The translations under genes and the position numbers were made by a program. From contig CABROZ010000103.1 in assembly GCA_902472795.1 (NCBI GenBank), positions 1 to 8,084 of the forward strand: a stretch of 8,084 bases of DNA, written 5' to 3'. Every line of letters begins with the position of its first letter. The first letter of the stretch is position 1. Origin of the DNA: an uncultured Bacteroides sp. (GTDB lineage: Bacteria > Bacteroidota > Bacteroidia > Bacteroidales > Bacteroidaceae). The notes below the pieces were generated by a model. It was not told the DNA's origin. It was given only the letters and a program-made list of their open reading frames with translations, and did no database searches. This document shows, one piece after another, positions 1 through 5,594 of this stretch.

Positions 1-16
1 TGTTGCTCGCGAGCCG

Positions 17-53
17 TGCAAGTGTCCCACAAATGGAATGCAAGTGTCCCACA
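17..53. repeat. two 15-bp direct repeats; possible IS21-family end
   Basis: TGCAAGTGTCCCACA occurs exactly at 17-31 and again at 39-53, a 22-bp period with a 7-bp spacer. Read on the minus strand the block begins TGTGGGACACTTGCA and repeats that unit 22 bp further in. IS21-family elements are known for TG...CA termini with several internal repeats of the terminal sequence, so this could be the right end of such an element lying off the left edge, with its outer boundary at base 53. The perfect 10-bp palindrome GCTCGCGAGC sits at 5-14, just inside that putative element. No transposase is visible, so the IS assignment is inference. The repeats themselves are certain. They could instead be a tandem binding site. 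Confidence 0.5.
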
Positions 54-174
54 CCGAGGCCGGCAGGCTTTAACCGACCGCAACTTCATCCGGCTTGCTT
101 CCTGCAAATGAATATTTTTTCGGCAGAGGATTCGCATAAATTACATTCCGCGTGCAAAAATACGGAAGTTTTTC

Positions 175-182
175 TATATTTG
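175..182 (+). promoter_or_regulatory. Bacteroides-type -7 promoter element for the NSS gene
   Basis: TATATTTG matches the Bacteroides -7 consensus TAnnTTTG at every fixed position. The -33 TTTG element is poorly matched: the closest is CGTG at 151-154 with a 20-nt spacer. Transcription would start near 188-192 and leave a leader of about 45 nt before the ATG at 236. AAAAAGGG at 221-228 is a weak Shine-Dalgarno-like stretch 7 nt before that start. Between the repeats at 17-53 and this promoter there is no coding sequence, only a weak hairpin (TTGC/GCAA, 95-107) followed by a T-run. Confidence 0.6.
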
Positions 183-235
183 CACTGCATTTAAGATATA
201 TTCATTACGAAATGTAAGTAAAAAAGGGTATTCAC

Positions 236-1597
236 ATGACAAAGAATGACAGAGCCAACTTTGGCAGCAAGCTGGGCGTAATACTCGCCTCGGCAGGTTC
301 GGCCGTAGGGTTAGGAAACATCTGGCGCTTCCCCTACGAAACAGGCAACCACGGCGGAGCCGCCTTCATACTGGTCTATTTAGGATGTGTCCTCCTGCTG
401 GGCATCCCCATCATGATAGCCGAGTTCTCCATCGGACGGCGTTCGCGCGCCAACACCGCGGGCGCCTACCGCATACTGGCTCCGGGCACACAGTGGCGAT
501 GGGTGGGACGCATGGGCGTGCTGGCCGGATTCCTCATCCTGAGCTATTACTCGGTAGTGTCGGGCTGGACGCTGGAGTACATCCTCGAAGCAGCCACCAA
601 CAGCTTTGCCGGGAAGTCGGCCGACCAGTTCATCAGCGCTTTCGACAGCTTCGTGGCCAATCCCTGGCGGCCTATGCTCTGGATGATAGTCTTCCTGCTT
701 GCCACGCACTTCATCGTGGTGAAAGGCGTGGAAAAAGGCATCGAGAAGTCGTCGAAAATCATGATGCCCATCCTCTTCATTCTGCTTCTTATCCTGGCCG
801 TGTGCTCCGTTTCGCTGCCCGGCGCGGGCGCAGGGCTTGAGTTCCTGTTGAAGCCCGACTTCAGCAAGGTCGATGCCGGCGTGCTGCTGGGTGCCATGGG
901 GCAGGCCTTCTTCTCGCTCTCGTTGGGCATGGGATGCTTGTGCACCTACGCTTCCTACTTCCGCAGCGACACCAACCTGCCCAAGACGGCCTTCAACGTG
1001 GCGGCCATCGACACCGCCGTCGCCATACTGGCAGGCTTCATCATCTTCCCCGCCGCCTTCTCGGTGGGCATACAGCCCGATGCCGGTCCCAGCATGCTGT
1101 TCATCCCCCTGCCCAACGTCTTCCAGCAAGCCTTTGGCGGAATGCCGTGGCTGGCCGTCATCCTGTCCATCATGTTCTACGTGCTGCTGGCGCTGGCGGC
1201 GCTTACTTCCACCATCTCGCTGCACGAAGTGGTGACGGCCTACCTGCACGAAGAGTTCAACCTGACGCGCGGCAAGGCGGCCCGTTTAGTCACTGCCGGA
1301 TGCATCGTGCTCGGCGCGCTCTGCTCGCTGTCGTTAGGCGTGGGCAAGGGATATACCGTATTCGGGATGACGCTGTTCGACCTCTTCGACTTCGTCACGG
1401 CCAAGCTGATGCTGCCGCTGGGCGGATTCTTCATCTCCCTCTTCACCGGATGGTATTTAGACAAGAAGATTGTACGCAACGAGTTCACCAACAACGGCAC
1501 CGTCAAGATCGGCCTGTTGCTGGCCTTCATCCTGAAGTACATTGCTCCGATAGGCATCGCCTTCATCTTCATCAACGAGCTGGGATTGCTGAAGTAA
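236..1597 (+). CDS. sodium-dependent transporter, NSS (SNF) family
   Basis: This is an inner-membrane Na+-coupled symporter of the neurotransmitter:sodium symporter family (LeuT fold), probably importing an amino acid or amine. The substrate cannot be read from the sequence. TM1 carries the hallmark GSAVGLGNIWRFPY at residues 21-34, the unwound Na+/substrate-binding segment. Y104-Y105 in TM3 align with the LeuT substrate-site tyrosine region. GQAFFSLSLGMG at 222-233 is the TM6 motif. ALTST at 322-326 in TM8 matches the LeuT Na2-site ALTSS-like segment. KGVEKGIEKSSKIMMP (163-178) is the conserved loop leading into TM5. The 453-aa protein ends after what appears to be TM11, like the 11-TM bacterial members Tyt1 and MhsT and unlike the 12-TM LeuT. 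The ATG at 236 follows a promoter match and places the TM1 motif at the normal distance from the N terminus. The next gene starts 7 bp after the stop, so the two are probably co-transcribed. Confidence 0.95.
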   Translation: MTKNDRANFGSKLGVILASAGSAVGLGNIWRFPYETGNHGGAAFILVYLGCVLLLGIPIMIAEFSIGRRSRANTAGAYRILAPGTQWRWVGRMGVLAGFLILSYYSVVSGWTLEYILEAATNSFAGKSADQFISAFDSFVANPWRPMLWMIVFLLATHFIVVKGVEKGIEKSSKIMMPILFILLLILAVCSVSLPGAGAGLEFLLKPDFSKVDAGVLLGAMGQAFFSLSLGMGCLCTYASYFRSDTNLPKTAFNVAAIDTAVAILAGFIIFPAAFSVGIQPDAGPSMLFIPLPNVFQQAFGGMPWLAVILSIMFYVLLALAALTSTISLHEVVTAYLHEEFNLTRGKAARLVTAGCIVLGALCSLSLGVGKGYTVFGMTLFDLFDFVTAKLMLPLGGFFISLFTGWYLDKKIVRNEFTNNGTVKIGLLLAFILKYIAPIGIAFIFINELGLLK

Positions 1598-1604
1598 CTG
1601 CCGC

Positions 1605-2621
1605 ATGCAGACCAACGGAAAGAATCAGAAGCGGTGGATACTTCTGTGGCAGTCCCTCACCGGCAACGATAGGCGGGGCACCATGCTGCTGGCCCTCGGC
1701 ATGATACTGCTGTATGCGGTAGTCCATGCCGTTGTGCTCTGCATTGACCATGCCGCTCCCGACGAAGACAACCCGTCCGGACAGCAGACCACCGAAACCC
1801 AACGCGCCTTAACCGACAGCCCGCACGGCCGACAAGGACAAACTGACGGACCCTTTCCGCCGTCCGCGGACAAGGACCGACAAGCGCCCGCCCGCCTGAC
1901 ACCCTTTGCCTTCGACCCCAACACGGCCGACTCGCTTACCCTGCGCCGCCTGGGACTGCCGCAATGGATGGCAAGCAACGTGCTGAGCTATCGCCGCAAG
2001 AATGGCCGTTTCTGCCAACCCGAAGATTTCCGTAGAATTTACGGACTGACGCAACAACAGTTCGACACCCTGCGCCCCTACATCGTCATCGCTCCCGCCG
2101 CCGGCGACAGTTCCGCATCCCGTCCGCCCGTACGCCCATCGTCCGCCACGCAGCAAGCGCCCTCCCTGCTGCTTGCCCGCCGCGGCGCCGACAACCTGTC
2201 CGCCCGTCCGCAGGTGCGGAAGTATGCCCCCGGCACCACCCTCGACCTGAACCGCGCCGACACCACCGAACTGAAAAAGATACCCGGCATAGGCAGCGGC
2301 ATCGCCCGCCTCATCAGCAACTACCGCCGTCAGTTGGGCGGCTTCTACCGCATCGAACAGTTGGGCGAGATAGGCCTCGACCACCGTCAGCTGGCTGCAT
2401 GGTTCCGCATCGACACCGCCGCCCTGCAACGCCTCGACGTCAACCGCACCGGCATCGAACGCCTGCGCCGCCACCCCTACCTGAACTTCTATCAGGCCAA
2501 AGCCATCGTAGAGTACCGCCGCAAGCACGGCCCGCTGAAGAGCCTCAAGCCCTTCACCCTCTACGAAGAGTTCACGCCCGACGATCTGGAACGCCTCACC
2601 CACTACCTGAGCTTCGACTAA
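1605..2621 (+). CDS. membrane-anchored ComEA-like helix-hairpin-helix protein
   Basis: The product is a 338-aa protein of the ComEA-type helix-hairpin-helix (HhH) class, which binds duplex DNA without sequence specificity. A basic N-terminal stretch (1-26) precedes one hydrophobic helix at about 27-47, a likely signal anchor. A low-complexity polar, Pro/Gln/Thr-rich linker (48-100) follows. Three HhH-type units come next: about 102-162 (FDPNTADSLTLRRLGL...), 213-270 (LDLNRADTTELKKIPGIG..., with the canonical hairpin IPGIG at 226-230) and 275-336 (LDVNRTGIERLRRHPYL...). Each ends in a YRR-K/Q-x-G-x-F/L-type segment. Only the middle unit keeps the classic PGIG hairpin. The others have GLPQW and HPYLN there, so they may be structural or bind DNA differently. 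By topology the HhH units would lie outside the inner membrane, consistent with DNA uptake or envelope-side DNA binding, but no other competence genes are visible. It is likely in an operon with the upstream symporter. Confidence 0.85.
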   Translation: MQTNGKNQKRWILLWQSLTGNDRRGTMLLALGMILLYAVVHAVVLCIDHAAPDEDNPSGQQTTETQRALTDSPHGRQGQTDGPFPPSADKDRQAPARLTPFAFDPNTADSLTLRRLGLPQWMASNVLSYRRKNGRFCQPEDFRRIYGLTQQQFDTLRPYIVIAPAAGDSSASRPPVRPSSATQQAPSLLLARRGADNLSARPQVRKYAPGTTLDLNRADTTELKKIPGIGSGIARLISNYRRQLGGFYRIEQLGEIGLDHRQLAAWFRIDTAALQRLDVNRTGIERLRRHPYLNFYQAKAIVEYRRKHGPLKSLKPFTLYEEFTPDDLERLTHYLSFD

Positions 2622-2648
2622 CCCCCTCCCAGCCGCCGGACATGCTGA

Positions 2649-2735
2649 TTTTGCACCCGATTCGTGCAGAAATCAGGGAAAACTGCACCAAATTCGTGCA
2701 GTTTTCCCTGATTTTTGCACCAATTTGATGCAAAA
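2649..2735. repeat. 87-bp imperfect palindrome made of three 17-bp motifs at 32-bp period
   Basis: A motif of the form TGCACC(A/C)-N-(A/T)TT...TGCA occurs at 2652-2668, 2684-2700 and 2716-2732, starting exactly every 32 bp. Copies 1 and 2 agree at 15 of 17 positions, copies 2 and 3 at 14 of 17. The 15-nt spacers (2669-2683 and 2701-2715) are reverse complements at 14 of 15 positions. The block is therefore a palindrome centred on base 2692. Arms 2649-2688 and 2696-2735 can pair at 37 of 40 positions, counting two G-T wobbles. The inner 19 bp (2670-2688 with 2696-2714) are perfect around a 7-nt loop. CTGATTT before copy 1 resembles the end of the second spacer, so the pattern may once have been longer. 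It may be a terminator, an operator array or a MITE/REP-like element. Confidence 0.9.
2676..2716 (+). terminator. probable rho-independent terminator of the symporter/HhH operon
   Basis: The inner part of the large palindrome forms a 13-bp perfect stem (GGGAAAACTGCAC at 2676-2688 with its complement at 2696-2708) and a 7-nt loop. It is followed by TGATTTTT, which gives a short U-tract in RNA. It lies about 55 bp after the HhH gene stop, where a terminator is expected. The stem is unusually long because it is embedded in the larger repeat structure, so termination may not be its only role. Confidence 0.5.
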
Positions 2736-2739
2736 ATCC

Positions 2740-2747
2740 TATCTTTG
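2740..2747 (+). promoter_or_regulatory. Bacteroides-type -7 element for the ATPase gene
   Basis: TATCTTTG is a perfect match to TAnnTTTG. TTTG at 2714-2717 could serve as the -33 element with a slightly long 22-nt spacer. It falls at the junction of the second repeat spacer and repeat copy 3. Copy 3 (2716-2732) therefore occupies the space between the two promoter elements, where a bound protein would block RNA polymerase. Transcription would begin near 2753-2757. Confidence 0.6.
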
Positions 2748-2751
2748 CGAC

Positions 2752-2767
2752 ATCGGTACGAACCGAT
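2752..2767. promoter_or_regulatory. perfect 6-bp inverted repeat at the ATPase transcription start
   Basis: ATCGGT at 2752-2757 and ACCGAT at 2762-2767 are exact reverse complements around the loop ACGA. The repeat sits at or just after the predicted transcription start of the ATPase gene. It could be a small operator or a 5'-end RNA hairpin affecting transcript stability. The position is suggestive, but a 6-bp repeat can arise by chance. Confidence 0.4.
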
Positions 2768-2768
2768 T

Positions 2769-2789
2769 ACCATTGACCATTAACCATCA
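2769..2789 (+). repeat. three tandem heptamers in the ATPase leader
   Basis: ACCATTG, ACCATTA and ACCATCA follow each other without a gap, ending 8 nt before the ATG. They lie in the untranslated leader, where Bacteroides genes normally have AT-rich sequence instead of a Shine-Dalgarno site. Slippage at such repeats could change leader length. The unit is imperfect, which lowers that likelihood. Confidence 0.5.
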
Positions 2790-2797
2790 TTCCCCCT

Positions 2798-3967
2798 ATG
2801 GAACAGCTATATGAATTCTTCCACCGCAAAGTAAAGAACGTGCCCACCGGCTTCCTGCGCTACATGTACCACCGCATCAAGTGGCAAAGCCGTTTCTTCG
2901 GTCTGGTAGGGCCGCGTGGTGTAGGGAAATCGACCCTGCTGCTGCAATACATCAGGCTGAATCTCGACACGGCGGATACGCTGTATGTCTCGGCCGACCA
3001 TCTGTACTTCTCACAGCACAGCTTAGTGGAACTGGCCGACCGTTTCGTCAAGATGGGCGGAAAACACCTCTTCATCGACGAGATACACAAATACGACGGA
3101 TGGTCGAGGGAACTGAAACAAATCTACGACAGCTACGACGAGTTGCAGGTCGTCATCTCGGGTTCCTCCATCCTCGACATCTATCAGGGGATGGCCGACC
3201 TTAGCCGTCGCGTCCCCATCTACCACATGCAGGGGCTGTCGTTTCGCGAATACCTGCAACTGTTCCACGACATCGAAGTGCCTGCCTACAGCCTTGACGA
3301 CATACTGAACCACAAAGCCGTCATCGCCCGGGCCGACCATCCGCTGCCACTGTTCCAGCACTACCTGCGCAAGGGTTACTATCCCTTCGGCAAAGACGAA
3401 GAATTTGAAATGGAATTGCTGCAAGTCATCAACCAGACGATGGAAGTGGATATCCCCCAACACATTCAGGCCAACATCTCGCTGGGTCGGAAACTGAAAA
3501 GCCTGCTGATGGTAGTGGCACGGAGCGTACCCTTCAAACCGGTCATGCAAAAACTGGCCGAAGCCACCGGCATCAGCCGGAACGACATCCCGAGTTATCT
3601 GATTTATATGGAAAAAGCCGGTATGATAGCCCAACTGCGCGACGCCACAGGCGGTATCCGCGGATTAGGCAAAACCGAAAAGCTCTACTTGGACAACACC
3701 AACCTGATCTACGCATTGGCCCCCGACGCTGCCGAAATCGGCAACATCCGCGAAACCTTCTTCATGAATCAGATGCGGGTGATGAACGATGTAGTCAGTT
3801 CGCCCGCGTCCGACTTCGAAATCGACGGGAAAACCTTCGAGATAGGCGGCCGCAAGAAAGGGCAGAAACAAATAGAAAACGTCCGCGAAGGCTACATCGT
3901 AAAAGACGACATCGAGACCGGCTACGCCAACGTCATCCCCCTGTGGGCTTTCGGACTGAATTACTGA
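2798..3967 (+). CDS. AAA_14/DUF4143-type ATPase
   Basis: This 389-aa soluble protein has an N-terminal P-loop ATPase domain and a C-terminal DUF4143-like region. Walker A is GPRGVGKST at 38-46 (K44). Walker B is LFIDEIHK at 91-98 (D94, E95). VVISGSSI at 118-125 fits the sensor-1 strand of this class. Residues about 210-300 look like a helical, winged-helix-like middle section. The C terminus has SDFEIDGKTFEIGGRKKG at 338-355, in the position where DUF4143 proteins carry a PD-(D/E)XK nuclease-like core (D339, E348). Here the usual E-x-K is replaced by E-I-G-G-R-K, so catalysis is doubtful. The protein ends PLWAFGLNY, a form I associate with Bacteroidales members. Biological roles in this family are largely unknown. 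The gene is monocistronic by context, with its own promoter just below a large palindromic repeat array, and it converges on the lolD-like gene. The start at 2798 gives a normal N terminus for the family. Confidence 0.88.
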   Translation: MEQLYEFFHRKVKNVPTGFLRYMYHRIKWQSRFFGLVGPRGVGKSTLLLQYIRLNLDTADTLYVSADHLYFSQHSLVELADRFVKMGGKHLFIDEIHKYDGWSRELKQIYDSYDELQVVISGSSILDIYQGMADLSRRVPIYHMQGLSFREYLQLFHDIEVPAYSLDDILNHKAVIARADHPLPLFQHYLRKGYYPFGKDEEFEMELLQVINQTMEVDIPQHIQANISLGRKLKSLLMVVARSVPFKPVMQKLAEATGISRNDIPSYLIYMEKAGMIAQLRDATGGIRGLGKTEKLYLDNTNLIYALAPDAAEIGNIRETFFMNQMRVMNDVVSSPASDFEIDGKTFEIGGRKKGQKQIENVREGYIVKDDIETGYANVIPLWAFGLNY

Positions 3968-4036
3968 GTTGGGGCATCCGGGCGATTCTCACCACTTCCC
4001 GACGGAAGCCCGTGTATGTTCACATCATCCGCACCT

Positions 4037-4064
4037 AAGGATAGCGGTATGTCCGCCAATCCTT
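4037..4064. terminator. hairpin in the convergent spacer, candidate bidirectional terminator
   Basis: AAGGAT (4037-4042) pairs with ATCCTT (4059-4064), and GCGG (4044-4047) pairs with CCGC (4053-4056) around the loop TATGT, with a small asymmetric internal bulge. It lies between the converging ATPase and lolD-like genes, 2 nt past the lolD stop on the minus strand and about 70 nt past the ATPase stop on the plus strand. T-tracts are short on both sides. A second small hairpin in the same spacer pairs CTTCC (3995-3999) with GGAAG (4004-4008). Confidence 0.5.
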
Positions 4065-4066
4065 TG

Positions 4067-4732
4067 TTATAAAGCATCCTCTTGCACCACCGCCCCATCC
4101 TTCAGATGAATCGTGCGGTCGGTAATGCGGGCCAGGCTTTCGTCGTGAGTCACGATGACAAACGTCTGCCCCAGACGGTCGCGCAGGTCGAAGAAAAGTT
4201 GGTGAAGTTCGGCCTTGTTGTGTGTGTCGAGGCTACCCGAAGGCTCGTCGGCCAACACCACGGCGGGGTGGTTGATGAGGGCACGGGCCACGGCCACGCG
4301 CTGTTTCTCGCCGCCGGACAGTTCGCTGGGCTTGTGCGAGGCACGGTCGGCCAGTCCCAGCAGGTTCAGCATTTCGAGGGCGGACGACTGGGCTTCGCGG
4401 CGACCCAAACCGGCTATCAGGGCGGGTATCATGACGTTCTCCAACGCCGTGAACTCGGGCAACAGCTGGTGGAACTGAAAAACGAAGCCGATGCGACGGT
4501 TGCGGAAGGCAGAGAGTTCTTTCTCCTTCATGCGGCCTACCTCGGTGCCGTCGATGCGTACCGTACCCGTGTCGGGCGAGTCGAGCGTGCCCATGATTTG
4601 CAACAGGGTGGTCTTTCCGGCACCGCTGGGGCCTACGATGCTTACGACTTCACCTTTCTCTATCTGCAGGTCGATGCCCCTGAGTACCTGGAGGGAGCCG
4701 AAACTCTTGGTTATGTTTTCGAGTTGAATCAT
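4067..4732 (-). CDS. lolD: LolD-like ABC transporter ATP-binding protein
   Basis: This 221-aa protein is a complete ABC nucleotide-binding domain of the LolD/MacB/FtsE class. LolD powers the LolCE complex that extracts lipoproteins from the inner membrane for transfer to the outer membrane. Visible motifs are Walker A GPSGAGKTT (34-42), Q-loop Q86 in VFQFHQLLPEFTALENV, signature LSGGE (138-142), Walker B VVLADEP (158-164, with D162 and E163), D-loop SGSLD (165-169) and the switch histidine H196 in VTHDES. The length is typical of the family. No permease (LolC/LolE type) lies beside it, so the partner is encoded elsewhere, and the exact substrate is inferred from family resemblance. It lies 103 bp downstream of the tcdA-like gene on the same strand. 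I found no TAnnTTTG match in that gap, so it is probably the last gene of the antiporter-tcdA unit. Confidence 0.85.
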   Translation of the reverse strand: MIQLENITKSFGSLQVLRGIDLQIEKGEVVSIVGPSGAGKTTLLQIMGTLDSPDTGTVRIDGTEVGRMKEKELSAFRNRRIGFVFQFHQLLPEFTALENVMIPALIAGLGRREAQSSALEMLNLLGLADRASHKPSELSGGEKQRVAVARALINHPAVVLADEPSGSLDTHNKAELHQLFFDLRDRLGQTFVIVTHDESLARITDRTIHLKDGAVVQEDAL

Positions 4733-4803
4733 TCGTTATGGATTTATGCGGATCAGCAGTTGACAGGACACGGCCGGCTGTGCAAGCCTCCGCAGGCCCT
4801 GCC

Positions 4804-4827
4804 TTTTCATTATTCGTTTTTCATTAT
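4804..4827. repeat. two copies of TTTTCATTAT, 14-bp period, in the tcdA-lolD spacer
   Basis: TTTTCATTAT is at 4804-4813 and again at 4818-4827. On the minus strand the repeats read ATAATGAAAA and follow the tcdA-like stop by about 9 nt. The 103-bp gap (4733-4835) also has a weak hairpin at 4786-4797 (GCCT/AGGC) and no recognisable promoter. The repeat is probably simple AT-rich spacer sequence, and its function is unknown. Confidence 0.5.
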
Positions 4828-4835
4828 CAATTCAC

Positions 4836-5594
4836 TCAGAGTCTCCTGATGACGTACTCGGCCAAATAGCAGCCGAAGACGGCGGGCATGTAGCTCACCG
4901 TGCCGCAGGTGGACTTCTTGTTCTGCTCGTCGTCGGTCAGGAGGACGGCGTTCGGGTCGGCCTGCTCGGTGCTGAACACGACGGGCAACTTATGGCGGAT
5001 GCCCATCTTTTGCAGGCGCTTGCGCACGGCTTTGCTCAGTCCGCAATGGTAGGTGTCCCAGATGTCGGCAAAGCGCACCTGCGTGATGTCGCTCTTGGCG
5101 CCTGCCCCCATGCTCGATACAATCTTGATGCGCCGTCTCAGTGCTTCGGCTATCAGGTAGCACTTGGGGGCCAGCGTGTCGATGGCATCGACCACAAAGT
5201 CGTAGCGGTCGGCGTCGAGCAGCGCGGGGATGTTCTCGTCCTTCAGGAAGACGGGCAGCACATTGAGCTGCACATCGGGATTAATGTCGCGGAAGCGCGC
5301 AGCCAGCACCTCGGCTTTCGGCAGGCCCACGGTGGAGTGCAGCGCGGGCAGCTGGCGATTGATGTTGGTGGGCTGTACGGTGTCGGCATCGACAATCGTC
5401 ATGCGGCCCACACCGGCACGGCAAATCATCTCGGCGGCATAGGCGCCCACACCTCCCAGTCCTACTATCAGTACGTGGGCACGGGTCAGTCGCTGCCTTT
5501 TCTCCTCGCCCAGCAGCAGCTGGGTGCGCTGTTGCCAGTCGGGGCACGGAGTGTCGCCGGCAGAAGCGGCGTTCGGTATATTCATGTCAGTCAT
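4836..5594 (-). CDS. tcdA: tRNA threonylcarbamoyladenosine dehydratase (TcdA/CsdL, ThiF/E1-like)
   Basis: TcdA uses ATP to dehydrate N6-threonylcarbamoyladenosine (t6A37) of ANN-decoding tRNAs into its cyclic form, ct6A. The 252-aa protein has the ThiF/MoeB/E1 Rossmann fold. The nucleotide-binding glycine motif GLGGVG is at 45-50. The acidic VDAD lies at 68-71. NINRQ (77-81) is the conserved arginine-containing ATP-contact segment, followed by K93. VVDAIDT is at 134-140. SSMGAGAKSD (160-169) and STCGTVSYMPAVFG (228-241) are typical of the TcdA subgroup and lack the zinc-binding CxxC pairs of MoeB/ThiF. C230 is the only cysteine in that C-terminal motif and is a candidate for the functional cysteine described in E. 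coli TcdA. No long C-terminal membrane tail is evident. Its ATG overlaps the antiporter stop by one base (TAATG), which suggests translational coupling. A second in-frame ATG is three codons later (5585). Confidence 0.9.
   Translation of the reverse strand: MTDMNIPNAASAGDTPCPDWQQRTQLLLGEEKRQRLTRAHVLIVGLGGVGAYAAEMICRAGVGRMTIVDADTVQPTNINRQLPALHSTVGLPKAEVLAARFRDINPDVQLNVLPVFLKDENIPALLDADRYDFVVDAIDTLAPKCYLIAEALRRRIKIVSSMGAGAKSDITQVRFADIWDTYHCGLSKAVRKRLQKMGIRHKLPVVFSTEQADPNAVLLTDDEQNKKSTCGTVSYMPAVFGCYLAEYVIRRL

Noticed and set aside
3..194. 63-codon open frame on the plus strand at the left edge
   Set aside because: It spans the direct repeats and the predicted promoter, has no recognisable domain and an unlikely composition (Cys/Pro/His-rich), so it is chance.
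380..1249. 289-codon minus-strand open frame inside the symporter gene
   Set aside because: It is antisense to a clear NSS gene. Its His/Gln/Gly-rich composition is what GC-rich coding DNA gives on the opposite strand.
1809..2603. 264-codon minus-strand open frame inside the HhH gene
   Set aside because: It is an Ala/Gly/Val-rich shadow of the real gene with no domain.
2652..2732. Reading the 32-bp-period repeats as a small CRISPR array
   Set aside because: The conserved unit is only 17 bp, the two spacers are reverse complements of each other, and no cas gene is nearby.
2649..2735. Reading the palindrome as an invertible promoter (phase-variable inverton)
   Set aside because: Only 7 nt separate the perfect arms, and the promoter lies outside the palindrome, so inversion would not switch it. 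No site-specific recombinase is present.
4082..4849. 255-codon plus-strand open frame over the lolD-like gene
   Set aside because: It is antisense to an ABC ATPase with every motif intact, and has no recognisable motifs of its own.
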